A stretch of 64,000 nucleotides of DNA from Paenibacillus_G filicis (GTDB lineage Bacteria > Bacillota > Bacilli > Paenibacillales > NBRC-103111): the NCBI RefSeq assembly GCF_038070315.1, contig NZ_JBBPCC010000009.1, positions 124,001-188,000 of the forward strand, written 5' to 3'. Of the stretch, positions 25,944-34,246 are shown one piece after another. A model generated the notes under the pieces. It made no database searches. It was not told where the DNA came from and saw only the letters and a list, made by a program, of their open reading frames with translations. How positions within the stretch are numbered: the stretch's first letter is position 1; the number at the start of each line of letters is the position of its first letter. The position numbers were made by a program, and so were the translations under genes.

Positions 25944-26779
25944 AACGGGGATTAACACGCGCCGGTCTGGGTGACGTAGGTACGAATGAGCAATTTATTG
26001 CGCTGGCTGCCGCTTACGGCTTCCAGAGCGTGGATCTGAATGCGGCAGACTTAGCCGAGCCAGAGCGGGTAGAGAGCATCCGCGCAAGCCTGGAGCAGCA
26101 TGGAGTCGAGCTGGGCTCGTTCTCCCTGAATGTCGAATGGCGGACGACGGACGAAGCATTCCGCGCCGGGCTGCCGCTGCTGGCTGCGGCAGCAGCCGGT
26201 GCTGCTGCCCTCGGATGCACGCGCTGCTGCACGTATGTCCTGCCTGCGACTGACGCGCTGCCTGCACCTTTCCTCGCACAGGCGACTAAGCGTCTACGGG
26301 TGGTCGCCCAGCTGCTGGGCGCCTACGGCATCCGCCTCGGTCTGGAATTCGTCGGCCCGCATCATCTGCGGACCCGCTGGCAGCATCCGTTCCTATGGAC
26401 GATGGACGACACCCTGACCTGGATCGATGCGATCGGCGAGAGCAATGTCGGTCTGCTGTTTGATGTGTATCACGCGTATACGACGGGACTTGCTCCTGCG
26501 GAGCTGGAGCGCCTGAGCGCCCACCAAATCGTTCATGTTCATATCAACGATGCGCCGGATGTACCGGTTGAAGAGGTGCTGGACAATCAGCGTCTTTACA
26601 CCGGGGAAGGCGTCATTGACGCTGCTGCGTACCTGCAGGCACTGCAGCGGATCGGCTATAACGGTCCGGTCGCGCAGGAGGTGCTGCTCCCCGCGCCGCC
26701 GACTGACGCTGCCAAGACGCTGCTGGAGCGTTCAAAAGCGGGCTTTGACCGTGTATTCGCGAAGGCCGGATTGAACTAA
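25940..26779 (+). CDS. Sugar phosphate isomerase/epimerase-like TIM-barrel protein
   Basis: This 279-residue xylose-isomerase-like TIM barrel has the metal-site pattern of the family: Glu in LGLEFVGPHH (about residue 136), Asp and His in LLFDVYHAY (about residues 173-177), His in IVHVHINDA (about 206), and a final Glu in VAQEVL. Relatives include IolE/IolI/IolH and the large subunits of enzymes that cleave 3-keto glycosides by elimination. Paired with the Gfo enzyme by ATGA overlap, it may act on the oxidised product. The exact reaction cannot be decided from sequence. Confidence 0.87.
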   Translation: MKRGLTRAGLGDVGTNEQFIALAAAYGFQSVDLNAADLAEPERVESIRASLEQHGVELGSFSLNVEWRTTDEAFRAGLPLLAAAAAGAAALGCTRCCTYVLPATDALPAPFLAQATKRLRVVAQLLGAYGIRLGLEFVGPHHLRTRWQHPFLWTMDDTLTWIDAIGESNVGLLFDVYHAYTTGLAPAELERLSAHQIVHVHINDAPDVPVEEVLDNQRLYTGEGVIDAAAYLQALQRIGYNGPVAQEVLLPAPPTDAAKTLLERSKAGFDRVFAKAGLN

Positions 26780-26791
26780 TTGGAAGGCATG

Positions 26792-26825
26792 GAGCCGGGC
26801 GGCAATGGCCCGGTTCTTTCTTTTT
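26792..26825 (+). terminator. Terminator of the Gfo/TIM-barrel operon
   Basis: GAGCCGGGC and GCCCGGTTC pair around GGCAATG and are followed by a T-rich tail (TTTCTTTTT). Confidence 0.85.
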
Positions 26826-26870
26826 CCGGCCGAGGAATACAGGCTAATGGAGGCACATCCAGACAAGGCA

Positions 26871-26912
26871 AGAACCGTCCTCTGATCCCTAGCGATCGGA
26901 GGACGGTTCTTT
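26871..26912. terminator. Strong hairpin between convergent operons
   Basis: AGAACCGTCCTCTGATC pairs with GATCGGAGGACGGTTCT around CCTAGC with a single mismatch. It lies just past the 3' end of the ECF fusion gene and probably ends that transcript. Confidence 0.8.
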
Positions 26913-26936
26913 GTTCTGCACGAGTGGGCTGATCAC

Positions 26937-28796
26937 TTATCGAAGCGCAATCAGTACAGCTAGCCAGCCCACACCTAGAAGGGCCAGCATCGTATCGATT
27001 CTCTTCCAGCTTAGCAGCGAAGGCCGCGCAGACTGGAGCGACTTGCCGCTCAGTCCCTTCATCTCCATGGCCGTTGTCATGTTCTCCGCCCGTTGGAATA
27101 AGGAGAGCAGGAGGGGCACGACGAGCGCCGGGATGTCGCGGAATCTCACGGTTCCGGGACGCAGCGGGGCCTTGCCCCTTGCTCGGACAATCAGGGAGAA
27201 TCGCTCCCATTCGCTGAGAATCATCGGAATAAACCGGAAGATCAGGGAAACGGCCAAGGCGAACGAATCGACAGGCAGCTTCATATTCCTGAGATGCCCC
27301 AGCGCCCAATTCAGCCCTTCGGTCATTCGCCCGTAGGGCGTGCTGACGGCGAACCATAGACTAGCCAGGGTGATGATCAGCAGACGATACAGACGCAGAG
27401 TGGTTGTTCCTGCTTGCTCGGCGGAAAAACCGAATGAAGGCCAACCGCCGTCGGTTGTTAGCGTGAGTCCGGCAAGCCCGATGGAAAGCGCGAAGAAAAT
27501 GCCCAGCGGCTTCATAAACTTAAGCAAGCTCCGCAGTCCTGATCGCGGCAGCGTGAGAATGCCGAGCAGCACCGGGATCAGAGCTATCGTGAGCCCAGTC
27601 CAGCCTTCTTGCAGCAGCCCCCCTGCTACGAGCAGAACGTACAGCAGCCACTTGGATCGCGGGTCAAGCCGCTGCAGCCATGTACCTGAAGAGGTAAGAT
27701 TGCGGCTGCCGGCTCCAGCAATTTCTTCCTGAGACGTGAGAAGGGCGGAAGGTCTGATCCGGTTATCAGCGGATGGCGATATGCCTCTGCCGGTATGATC
27801 TTGTCGGGGGTTCTCAGTCAACTGCCTGGTTTCTTCGTCGCCTCCCGTCCCGGTACGAGATGAAGGCGCGTCGCTGTTCCCACGATATCGTTCGTTGGGC
27901 GCAGGAACAGGGACTGCTGGAGACATCTGCATACCGTCTGCGTCCCAGGCAGGCGCCGCTTCCAGCGCGGCAGCGATGGCTTCCGCCATCTCTTCGGCGG
28001 TGAGCCGATCCGGCGGAAGGGTCAGCCCATGCCGGCTGAACGCTGCGGAGACCGCAGTGCAGCTTGGCAGGCCGACGCGGGTCTGCAGCAGCAGGTCAGG
28101 CTGCGCGCAGAGCTCCCGGGGCGGTAGGTCTGCTGCAACTTGGCCGTCTTGCAGCACAAGGACGCGGTCCGCCAGTGGCAGGAAGGTATCCAGGTCATGC
28201 GTGGCGATGACGGTGCCCGCGCCGGCCTCGCGCCGCTCACGGATCGCGGCCAGCAGCTCCAGCACGCCGGCCGCTTCGAGGCCGGCGGTAGGTTCATCCA
28301 TCAGCAGCCACGCCGGATCGGCTGCGGCCGTTGTCGCCAAGGCCAGCCTGCGCCGCTGTCCGCCGCTTAGCGTGAACGGCGACAGCTCCGGGGCGAAGAC
28401 GCTCCTGCCGTCCCAGACATTACGGGCTTCACGGATGCGCTGCTCCTCCTCGCCGGGGCTCAGACGGAAAGGGCGCAGCGAATAGGCGAATTCGTGCCGG
28501 ATTGTCCGGGCGAACAGCTGCTGTTCGGGAAATTGAAAGACGAGACCGAGCGGCAGCAGCAAGCGTCGTTCGACACGTCCCTTGCGCCACAGAGATTCTC
28601 CGTCCAGCCGGACCTCTCCGGCAGCCGGAGCACGGAGTCCGGCCAGCAGTTGCAGCAGGGTGGACTTGCCTGAACCGGTCTGTCCGATCAATAAAGTGAT
28701 GCTTCCAGCATCCAAAGTCAGATCAAGCGGCTGCAGCAGCAGACGCTTCGGATCATCCGGAGCAGCCGCGGATGCCTGGTTGAGGGTCAAGGTCAT
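26937..28796 (-). CDS. Energy-coupling factor transporter: ATPase EcfA fused to transmembrane EcfT
   Basis: This 619-residue protein joins two normally separate subunits. The N-terminal half is an ABC ATPase: Walker A GQTGSGKST at 38-46, Q-loop FQFPEQQLF, signature LSGGQRRR at about 143, Walker B LLMDEPTAGL at about 165. A low-complexity linker of about 100 residues follows. The C-terminal part (about 375-619) is EcfT, with membrane helices and the coupling segments containing VRARGKAP and AMEMKG. ECF modules energise vitamin uptake through S components. The ATG at 28796 overlaps the ecfA1 stop (ATGA at 28793-28796). BioY is encoded divergently, so biotin is the likely cargo. Confidence 0.88.
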   Translation of the reverse strand: MTLTLNQASAAAPDDPKRLLLQPLDLTLDAGSITLLIGQTGSGKSTLLQLLAGLRAPAAGEVRLDGESLWRKGRVERRLLLPLGLVFQFPEQQLFARTIRHEFAYSLRPFRLSPGEEEQRIREARNVWDGRSVFAPELSPFTLSGGQRRRLALATTAAADPAWLLMDEPTAGLEAAGVLELLAAIRERREAGAGTVIATHDLDTFLPLADRVLVLQDGQVAADLPPRELCAQPDLLLQTRVGLPSCTAVSAAFSRHGLTLPPDRLTAEEMAEAIAAALEAAPAWDADGMQMSPAVPVPAPNERYRGNSDAPSSRTGTGGDEETRQLTENPRQDHTGRGISPSADNRIRPSALLTSQEEIAGAGSRNLTSSGTWLQRLDPRSKWLLYVLLVAGGLLQEGWTGLTIALIPVLLGILTLPRSGLRSLLKFMKPLGIFFALSIGLAGLTLTTDGGWPSFGFSAEQAGTTTLRLYRLLIITLASLWFAVSTPYGRMTEGLNWALGHLRNMKLPVDSFALAVSLIFRFIPMILSEWERFSLIVRARGKAPLRPGTVRFRDIPALVVPLLLSLFQRAENMTTAMEMKGLSGKSLQSARPSLLSWKRIDTMLALLGVGWLAVLIALR

Positions 28797-29758
28797 CGGC
28801 TGGCACCTCCTGTTCCCGCAGGAACGGATGCACGGAGTGACACAGCTAGCTGCTCCGGGAATAAAGGCCGGCCGGAGACGGACAGGCCGCGGCGGCGCAG
28901 CGCCCGGACCGTCTGGACGACGAAGGGAAGCTCCAGTGCAAGGCGCTCGCAAGCAGACTGCGGGTCCGGGGAGTTCGCCCCAGACCCGTCGGCATCCTCT
29001 GAAGTACCGCGCGACTGCACGGCCGCCGAGGAGCCTGCGGCGGGAACTGTCACTAGTTGAGTGGATTCCACGCCCGAACCGTAGAAGAACGCCTCTGGCG
29101 TACCGTCAAAGGCGATTTTGCCCGCCTCCAGCGCGATGATGCGGTCAGCCGCAGCGGCCTCTTCCATCCGGTGCGTGATCCAGATAACCGTCATGCCTTC
29201 CCGATGAGCGGTAGCTACCACAGCGAGTACCTGCTCGCGGATATGCGGGTCCAGCATAGCTGTCGCTTCGTCCAGCAAGAGCCCGCTTGGACGCAAGGAT
29301 AGCGCCAGGGCAAGGTTGACGAGCTGGCGCTGCCCCCCGGACAAGGCCGAGAAGGGGGTATCCGCAGGCAGCCGGAGTCCGACCTTACGGAGGGCCGCCT
29401 CTCGTAAGCTCTCCAGCTGCTCTGCGCTTTCCCCGAGATGGGCGCGGGTGAGCGCCAGCTCCTCCTCGATCGTGTCGCCCAGCACCTGTGTATCCGGCTG
29501 CTGGAGAACGCCGCGCAGCAAGGCTCCTTCCTGAAGCATGCAATTTCCTCTGGATAGAGGACAAAGGCCTAGCATAACGCTGGCGAGGGTGCTTTTGCCG
29601 CTGCCATTGGGGCCGACCAGGGCGACGAATTCACCCTGCCGGATATCGAGCGTGATTCCGTTGAGAGCTTGACGGCTGGTGCCGGTCCCAGTCCCGGTGG
29701 AAAAATGTACGGTTGCCTGCTGCAAAGAAAGAAACGGAGGAATGCCCGAATTCGTCAT
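28793..29758 (-). CDS. ecfA1: Energy-coupling factor transporter ATPase EcfA1
   Basis: This 321-residue ABC ATPase has Walker A GPNGSGKST at about residues 49-57, LQQPDTQVLGDTIEEELA after it, signature LSGGQRQLVNLALAL, and a Walker B with DEATAMLDP. The QPDTQ variant of the Q-loop is typical of EcfA1, and it would pair with the ATPase half of the fused protein downstream. A stretch of Thr-Gly repeats near residue 22 and a 60-residue C-terminal extension are unusual but not disruptive. AAAGGG precedes the ATG. It is first in a two-gene operon divergent from bioY. Confidence 0.9.
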   Translation of the reverse strand: MTNSGIPPFLSLQQATVHFSTGTGTGTSRQALNGITLDIRQGEFVALVGPNGSGKSTLASVMLGLCPLSRGNCMLQEGALLRGVLQQPDTQVLGDTIEEELALTRAHLGESAEQLESLREAALRKVGLRLPADTPFSALSGGQRQLVNLALALSLRPSGLLLDEATAMLDPHIREQVLAVVATAHREGMTVIWITHRMEEAAAADRIIALEAGKIAFDGTPEAFFYGSGVESTQLVTVPAAGSSAAVQSRGTSEDADGSGANSPDPQSACERLALELPFVVQTVRALRRRGLSVSGRPLFPEQLAVSLRASVPAGTGGASR

Positions 29759-29770
29759 AAAAATAACCCT

Positions 29771-29838
29771 TTCACTTGCTGGTAGTTTATGCTACAATCC
29801 GATTTGTTAACCTTATAATAACATGAATGGTTAACGTG
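29771..29838 (+). promoter_or_regulatory. BirA-type biotin operator and bioY promoter
   Basis: TTGTTAACC at 29804-29812 and GGTTAACGTG at 29829-29838 form an inverted repeat with a 16-base spacer, the arrangement and core of BirA operators in bio genes. TACAAT at 29793-29798 with TTCACT 16 bases upstream is a possible bioY promoter, so bound BirA-biotinyl-AMP would overlap the transcription start. The site lies in the space between ecfA1 and bioY and could regulate both. The sequence match is direct; regulation is inferred. Confidence 0.8.
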
Positions 29839-29882
29839 ATTTTCTTCTCTTACCATAGCAAAAACAGGAGGATTGTTCAATC

Positions 29883-30470
29883 ATGAAACTTACGCTTCGC
29901 GGTATTGTTTTCAGTGCGTTATTTGCGGCACTGCTTGTCCTATTCGGATATATCAGCATTCCGCTGGGCTTTTCCCCCGTGCCGATTACGCTTCAGACGC
30001 TGGCGGTCATGCTGGCGGGCGCTCTGCTGGGACCGCTATACGGCTTCTTGAGCATCGCTCTCGTCGTCGTGCTGACAGCTTTAGGGTTTCCTTTGATGCA
30101 CGGCGCGGGTGGCCTTCACGTGCTGCTTGGAGCGACCGGAGGTTATATCATCATGTGGCCGTTCTCGGCGCTGCTGATCGGCTGGCTGTTATCCCGTATC
30201 CGACTGAACGGAGTGGTCAGTTACGTAGCGGCTTACGCGGTGCTGCTCGTATTCGGCTCCTGGCTGATCTATGTGAGCGGCATTCCATGGCTGTCTCACG
30301 TAACAGGCCTGCCTTTTGCCAAGGCCATGGTCCAGGGCTGCTATCCGTACTTGCTGGGCGATGCGATCAAGGCCGCCGCGGCTCTGGCGGTCATGATTCC
30401 GATCCGCCAGGCCTTCCCAGTGGAGCGGTTGACAGGAAAGACAGGCGGAAAGGTCGTTACGCTGGATTAG
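29883..30470 (+). CDS. bioY: Biotin transporter substrate-binding subunit BioY
   Basis: This 195-residue membrane protein is the S component for biotin. It has about six helices and the BioY segments GFSPVPITLQTLAVMLAGALLG (about 30-51) and GGLHVLLGATGGYIIMWP (about 78-95). AGGAGG lies ten bases before the ATG at 29883. It is divergent from the ecfA1 operon with a BirA-type operator between, so a dedicated biotin ECF transporter is encoded here. A strong bidirectional terminator follows. Confidence 0.95.
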   Translation: MKLTLRGIVFSALFAALLVLFGYISIPLGFSPVPITLQTLAVMLAGALLGPLYGFLSIALVVVLTALGFPLMHGAGGLHVLLGATGGYIIMWPFSALLIGWLLSRIRLNGVVSYVAAYAVLLVFGSWLIYVSGIPWLSHVTGLPFAKAMVQGCYPYLLGDAIKAAAALAVMIPIRQAFPVERLTGKTGGKVVTLD

Positions 30471-30538
30471 CTAGTCATGCCGTATCCTTATCAGGCGACC
30501 CTGTCACAGCAACAGGAGATCCGTCCGGTAAACAAAAG

Positions 30539-30597
30539 AAAACCGTTATTTCATACACGGGAGCTTCGCTCACCCTGTACGAAATAACGGTTTTTTA
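30539..30597. terminator. Bidirectional terminator between bioY and motB
   Basis: AAAACCGTTATTTC pairs perfectly with GAAATAACGGTTTT around a GC-rich inner hairpin, with T runs usable in both directions. Confidence 0.92.
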
Positions 30598-30633
30598 GCT
30601 GTAAGAGCAGCTGCTGTACTTGATAACGAACGG

Positions 30634-31434
30634 TTATTTAGGAACATCCTTGATCTGCGGCGGCTTGATGCTCCGCAGTATACTAACCTCCACGCGGCGG
30701 TTCTTCGCCCGGCCTTCGGCCGTGTCATTCGTATCGATCGGATGGTACTCCCCGTAGCCGATCGAGCGGAAGCGCTCCGGTCCGACCTGGGCGTTTTCCA
30801 GCAGAATCTTCATAAAGTTCAAGGCCCGCTTGGAGCTCAGATCCCAGTTCGTCTCGAAGGCGGCGGTTCCGATCGGCACGTTGTCCGTATGGCCGGCGAC
30901 CTCAATCCGGTAATTGGGATATTGCGCCAGCATATCGGAGATGGCGACTGCCAGCAGCTTGGCTTCCGGCTTCACATTAGCCGATCCGGAGGAGAACAGC
31001 GCATTGTCGCGAATCGTAATCATCAGCAGGTCCTCGGTCAGCTTCGTATCGAGCTGGGCCGATAGGCTGTTTTCATTAATGTACTCGTCCAGCTTCTTCT
31101 TCAGCTGCTCCAGATCCTTCTGCTCCTTCTGGATCTGCTGCTCGGCTTCGGTCTCCTGAGCCTGCGCCGAAGTAGGCTGATCGTACTTCTTGGCCTCCAT
31201 ATTCGGCTCCGTGGTGATCGGGATCAGATTGGACGATTCGAAGGCTCCGACGCCCCCCTGAAACGCCTGATTTAACGAACGCATGATGCTATTGTATTTC
31301 TTGGAGTCGGTCTGGCTGGAGGCGAACAAAATAATGAATAGCGCCAGCAGCAGCGTCAGCAGATCGGCATAGGGGATGAGCCAGGACTCGTCCACATGCT
31401 CTTCGTGATGCTCGCTATGCTTCTTTTTACTCAT
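30634..31434 (-). CDS. motB: Flagellar motor stator protein MotB
   Basis: This 266-residue protein has one membrane segment with the proton-channel aspartate at residue 24 (SWLIPYADLLTLLLALF), the same position as in B. subtilis MotB. It has a linker rich in Gln and Glu, and an OmpA-like peptidoglycan-binding domain (VAGHTDNVPIG, SSKRALNFMKILL, SIGYGEYHPID). With MotA it forms the stator that anchors to the wall and turns the flagellum. The ATG at 31434 overlaps the 3' end of motA by eight bases, so the two are translationally coupled. Confidence 0.95.
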   Translation of the reverse strand: MSKKKHSEHHEEHVDESWLIPYADLLTLLLALFIILFASSQTDSKKYNSIMRSLNQAFQGGVGAFESSNLIPITTEPNMEAKKYDQPTSAQAQETEAEQQIQKEQKDLEQLKKKLDEYINENSLSAQLDTKLTEDLLMITIRDNALFSSGSANVKPEAKLLAVAISDMLAQYPNYRIEVAGHTDNVPIGTAAFETNWDLSSKRALNFMKILLENAQVGPERFRSIGYGEYHPIDTNDTAEGRAKNRRVEVSILRSIKPPQIKDVPK

Positions 31435-32221
31435 TTGGGTTCCCCGCTTTGTTATCCTTCTTCTCATCCCGCTGAGACGTTGGTACGAAGACCATCAGCT
31501 TCTGCTTCACGGCCGTAGAGGAAATCCCCGATTGAATGGACAGCAGGCCTTCCACCATCATCAGACGGATTTCAACTTCCTTCTTGGACTTCTGCTTCAG
31601 CTTGTTCGCGATCGGATGCCAGAGCACGTAGCCGGTGAAAATACCGAGCAGCGTCGCGACGAAGGCGGCGGAGATCAGGTGGCCGAGCGCTTCGACTTCA
31701 TTCAGGTTGCTGAGGGCCGCGATCAGACCGACAACCGCGCCGAGAACCCCCAGCGTTGGTGCGTATGTACCGGCCTGTGTAAAGATCTGGGCGCCTGACC
31801 GGTGGCGCTCCTGCATGGCATGAATATCCTCCATCAGAACGTCGTGGACAAAATCCTGGTCGTTTCCGTCAATGATCATCCGCATCCCGTTACGCAAGAA
31901 CGGGTCTTGAATTTCCTCGACCTTGCTCTCCATGGCCAGCAGACCTTCGCGGCGCGTGATCGACACCCAGTCGGTGAACATATTGATCAGATCCATTTTG
32001 GGAATCGATTTTTGCTCCGTGAAGACGATTTTGAGCAATTTGGGAAACAGCTTCATCTCCTCGAGCGAGAAGCCGATAAAGAGCGAAGCGGCCGTACCGA
32101 CAATAATGATCATGATGGCTGCGGGATTGAGCAGGGCCGCGGGATTAGCGCCCTTCAGAATCATACCCACAATAACTGCAGCGAAACCTAGGATAATGCC
32201 GATTACGGTTGACTTTTCCAA
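31427..32221 (-). CDS. motA: Flagellar motor stator protein MotA
   Basis: This 264-residue protein has four membrane segments and the conserved APTLGVLGAVVGLIAAL and FVATLLGIFTGYVLWHPIANK. The start is taken as TTG at 32221, which places GGAAGGTG eight bases upstream and gives an N-terminus (MEKSTVIGIILGF) like that of B. subtilis MotA. A GTG six codons earlier is possible but has no ribosome binding site. It forms the proton channel with MotB. No flagellar structural genes are adjacent, as is usual for motAB in Bacillales. Confidence 0.94.
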   Translation of the reverse strand: MEKSTVIGIILGFAAVIVGMILKGANPAALLNPAAIMIIIVGTAASLFIGFSLEEMKLFPKLLKIVFTEQKSIPKMDLINMFTDWVSITRREGLLAMESKVEEIQDPFLRNGMRMIIDGNDQDFVHDVLMEDIHAMQERHRSGAQIFTQAGTYAPTLGVLGAVVGLIAALSNLNEVEALGHLISAAFVATLLGIFTGYVLWHPIANKLKQKSKKEVEIRLMMVEGLLSIQSGISSTAVKQKLMVFVPTSQRDEKKDNKAGNPNE

Positions 32222-32274
32222 GAGAGAAACACCTTCCACACCAGTATTTTTTCAGAGTTCATTGATTGCAAGAA

Positions 32275-32323
32275 GTCGAAGATAAGTTCGACAAAAAATG
32301 ACGCTTTTCCTGCATAAGCGTAT
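32275..32323 (-). promoter_or_regulatory. Inverted repeats in the motAB leader
   Basis: GTCGAA at 32275-32280 and TTCGAC at 32287-32292 form a perfect 6-bp inverted repeat. Further upstream on the minus strand, ACGCTT and AAGCGT (within 32302-32323) form a hairpin followed by a T run. Either could be an operator, a terminator remnant or an attenuator. No clear sigma-D promoter was found. Confidence 0.4.
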
Positions 32324-32347
32324 CTTTGTTTTTCATCTTCATGGAAA

Positions 32348-32387
32348 TAAAAAGGCTCTGTACCGATTATATCGGTGACAGAGCCTT
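32348..32387 (-). terminator. Terminator of the aldose epimerase gene
   Basis: On the minus strand AAGGCTCTGT and ACAGAGCCTT pair around an inner ACCGAT/ATCGGT stem and are followed by TTTTTA. It separates the epimerase gene from motA. Confidence 0.88.
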
Positions 32388-32475
32388 GGTTTTGAAGGCT
32401 AATCCCGTCTTTTCTTGGAAAAAACGGCCGGAAGCCCGGAAGACCACCCCTAAATCCCTATACATCCGAGCAGAA

Positions 32476-33480
32476 CTAGGCCTGACGGACGACATAAAAC
32501 CGGCTCGTCTCTTCCCAGATCTCCCCGGGCTCGACGGAGATGAGGCCGGTTTCTTCTGCCGGCAGGCCGGTATTGGGAGCATTGACGAGATTAACTTGAG
32601 GCTCGGGGCAGAAATAGCCGCCGGCAGCCTGGTTGTTCCAGACCATCCAATACTTATAGGCGGTGCCTGCATCGTAGATCAGCTTCGTACCGGTGCGTGT
32701 GTCCGTCAGCACCATCCGATTGCGGCCACCCTGCGGCTCCGCGGTGTAATGGTTGTCGAGCGGCTCGAAGAACGGTGAGGCCCCTGTGGCCTTCATCGCC
32801 TGCTCGTCCTCATTCAGCGGCTGGAAGTTGCCGGTCGGGAGCATCCGCTCACTCATCTCGCGGCGCTGGCCGATCGTCAGAGTAAAGGAGCAGTCGCTGT
32901 TGTGGCTGCCCGGCTCGAAAGGCGCGTTAATCGCTGTATGGAACCCGACCAGGCAAGGCATGGCGCTGAGACCATCGTTACGGATGCTTACCTGCTGCTG
33001 CAGGCCGTCCTCGGTCAGCGTATAACGAAGCCGGAAGGTGAAAGCGTGGGGGAACAGACGGTACAGGTCGTGGTCTGCATCCACCCGCTGTATAAGGCTG
33101 ACATAGCTGCTGCTCGCTGTCGTGCCGAACTCCTCCACTTTCCAGGGGATCGTGTGAAGGAAGCCATGCAGCCGGTTATTCCGGGCCTCTTCATTAATCG
33201 GCCATTCGTAGGTCGTGCCATTCCAAGGGAACTTGCCATCCTCGAAGCGGTTCGGAGGGAAGAGCACGGGGATGCCGTGTACGCCTGGCTTCGCTAAGAA
33301 CGCTTCCATTTCATCCGGAGCGGGCTCGCGCAAAAACTTGCTGCCCGTTACCTTGTCCCGGAATGCGATGAGATTCGCGCCGATCTCGGGCAGCACGATT
33401 GCCTCGTAACGGTCCGTCTGCAGCGTAACAGCCTGCTGTCCCTGATAAGTATCCTGATATGCCTGATAAGTCAATGCCAC
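32476..33480 (-). CDS. Aldose 1-epimerase family protein
   Basis: This 334-residue galactose-mutarotase-like beta-sandwich has NRLHGFLHTIPWKV, with a candidate catalytic His, at about residue 100, and VGFHTAINAPF near residue 175. The catalytic Glu may be within QVNLVNAPN or VEPGEIWEE at the C-terminus. Family members interconvert alpha and beta anomers of sugars. The GTG at 33480 is chosen because GGAGGG lies about nine bases before it; an ATG five codons upstream overlaps that site. It is transcribed alone, ending at a strong terminator before motA. Confidence 0.85.
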   Translation of the reverse strand: MALTYQAYQDTYQGQQAVTLQTDRYEAIVLPEIGANLIAFRDKVTGSKFLREPAPDEMEAFLAKPGVHGIPVLFPPNRFEDGKFPWNGTTYEWPINEEARNNRLHGFLHTIPWKVEEFGTTASSSYVSLIQRVDADHDLYRLFPHAFTFRLRYTLTEDGLQQQVSIRNDGLSAMPCLVGFHTAINAPFEPGSHNSDCSFTLTIGQRREMSERMLPTGNFQPLNEDEQAMKATGASPFFEPLDNHYTAEPQGGRNRMVLTDTRTGTKLIYDAGTAYKYWMVWNNQAAGGYFCPEPQVNLVNAPNTGLPAEETGLISVEPGEIWEETSRFYVVRQA

Positions 33481-33609
33481 AATAAGTCCCTCCATCTCAT
33501 GATCATGGTCATGCAGACCTTACAGCCTCTATCATACCCGCAACCGGCTGTGGTTGCCATCACAAATATGACTGGCCGTCAGGCAGCGGCTTCCACAAAG
33601 CCGGCATAC

Positions 33610-33658
33610 CAAAAAGCCGGGCTGCGCGCAGTCTAGGTGACATACGCGGCAGCCCGGC
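33610..33658 (-). terminator. Terminator of the ohrR-gpx operon
   Basis: GCCGGGCTGC at 33616-33625 pairs with GCAGCCCGGC at 33649-33658; on the minus strand it is followed by TTTTT. Confidence 0.88.
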
Positions 33659-33693
33659 GGTTATGAGTTATTATAGCGGAGTTGAGATCTATA

Positions 33694-34233
33694 CTACAGC
33701 AGCTCCTCGATCGCTGCGTACATGTCGGCCGGCTCTACGGTGGATTCGAAGCGCCCTGCGACGCGGCCCTCGCGGTCGATCAGAAACTTGGTGAAATTCC
33801 ACTTGATGTCATTGCCCTCCAGCAGCCCCTGCTGCTCCAGTATGGAAGACAAAATTTTGCCGCCCGGATGCTCGGTATCAAACCCTTCGAACGGAGCCTG
33901 CTCCGTCAGATAGGCAAACAGCGGATGCTTGTCCTCTCCAAGCACCTCGACCTTGTCGAACAGCGGGAACGAGACCCCGTAGTTCAGCTGGCAAAAGGTA
34001 TGGATTTCGTCATTCGTCCCGGGCTCCTGGGCTCCGAACTGGTTGCAGGGAAAGCCGAGCACCGTGACGCCGCGGTCTTTATAAGCTTCATACAGCTTCT
34101 GCAGTTCGGAATACTGTGGGGTGAAGCCGCATTTGCTGGCTGTATTGACGATCACCAGCACCTGGCCGGCGTAGCTCTCCAGGGACTTCTCTTCTCCTCG
34201 AATCGTGCTTACGTTAAATGGATATACACTCAT
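33694..34233 (-). CDS. Glutathione peroxidase family thiol peroxidase
   Basis: This 179-residue protein has the catalytic Cys in NTASKCGFTPQY (about residue 36), the second motif FPCNQFGAQEPG and the Trp-Asn pair in KWNFTKFLID. With Cys in place of selenocysteine and in a bacterium that lacks glutathione, it most likely reduces peroxides with thioredoxin or bacillithiol-linked donors. It lies 13 bases after the OhrR-like repressor gene in the same direction, so it is the probable target of that repressor. Confidence 0.93.
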   Translation of the reverse strand: MSVYPFNVSTIRGEEKSLESYAGQVLVIVNTASKCGFTPQYSELQKLYEAYKDRGVTVLGFPCNQFGAQEPGTNDEIHTFCQLNYGVSFPLFDKVEVLGEDKHPLFAYLTEQAPFEGFDTEHPGGKILSSILEQQGLLEGNDIKWNFTKFLIDREGRVAGRFESTVEPADMYAAIEELL

Positions 34234-34246
34234 CGTTTTTCCTCCT

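Noticed and set aside
32275..32292. LexA (SOS) box before motA
   Set aside because: The palindrome is GTCGAA-N6-TTCGAC, which does not have the GAAC-N4-GTTC core of the Bacillus LexA site.
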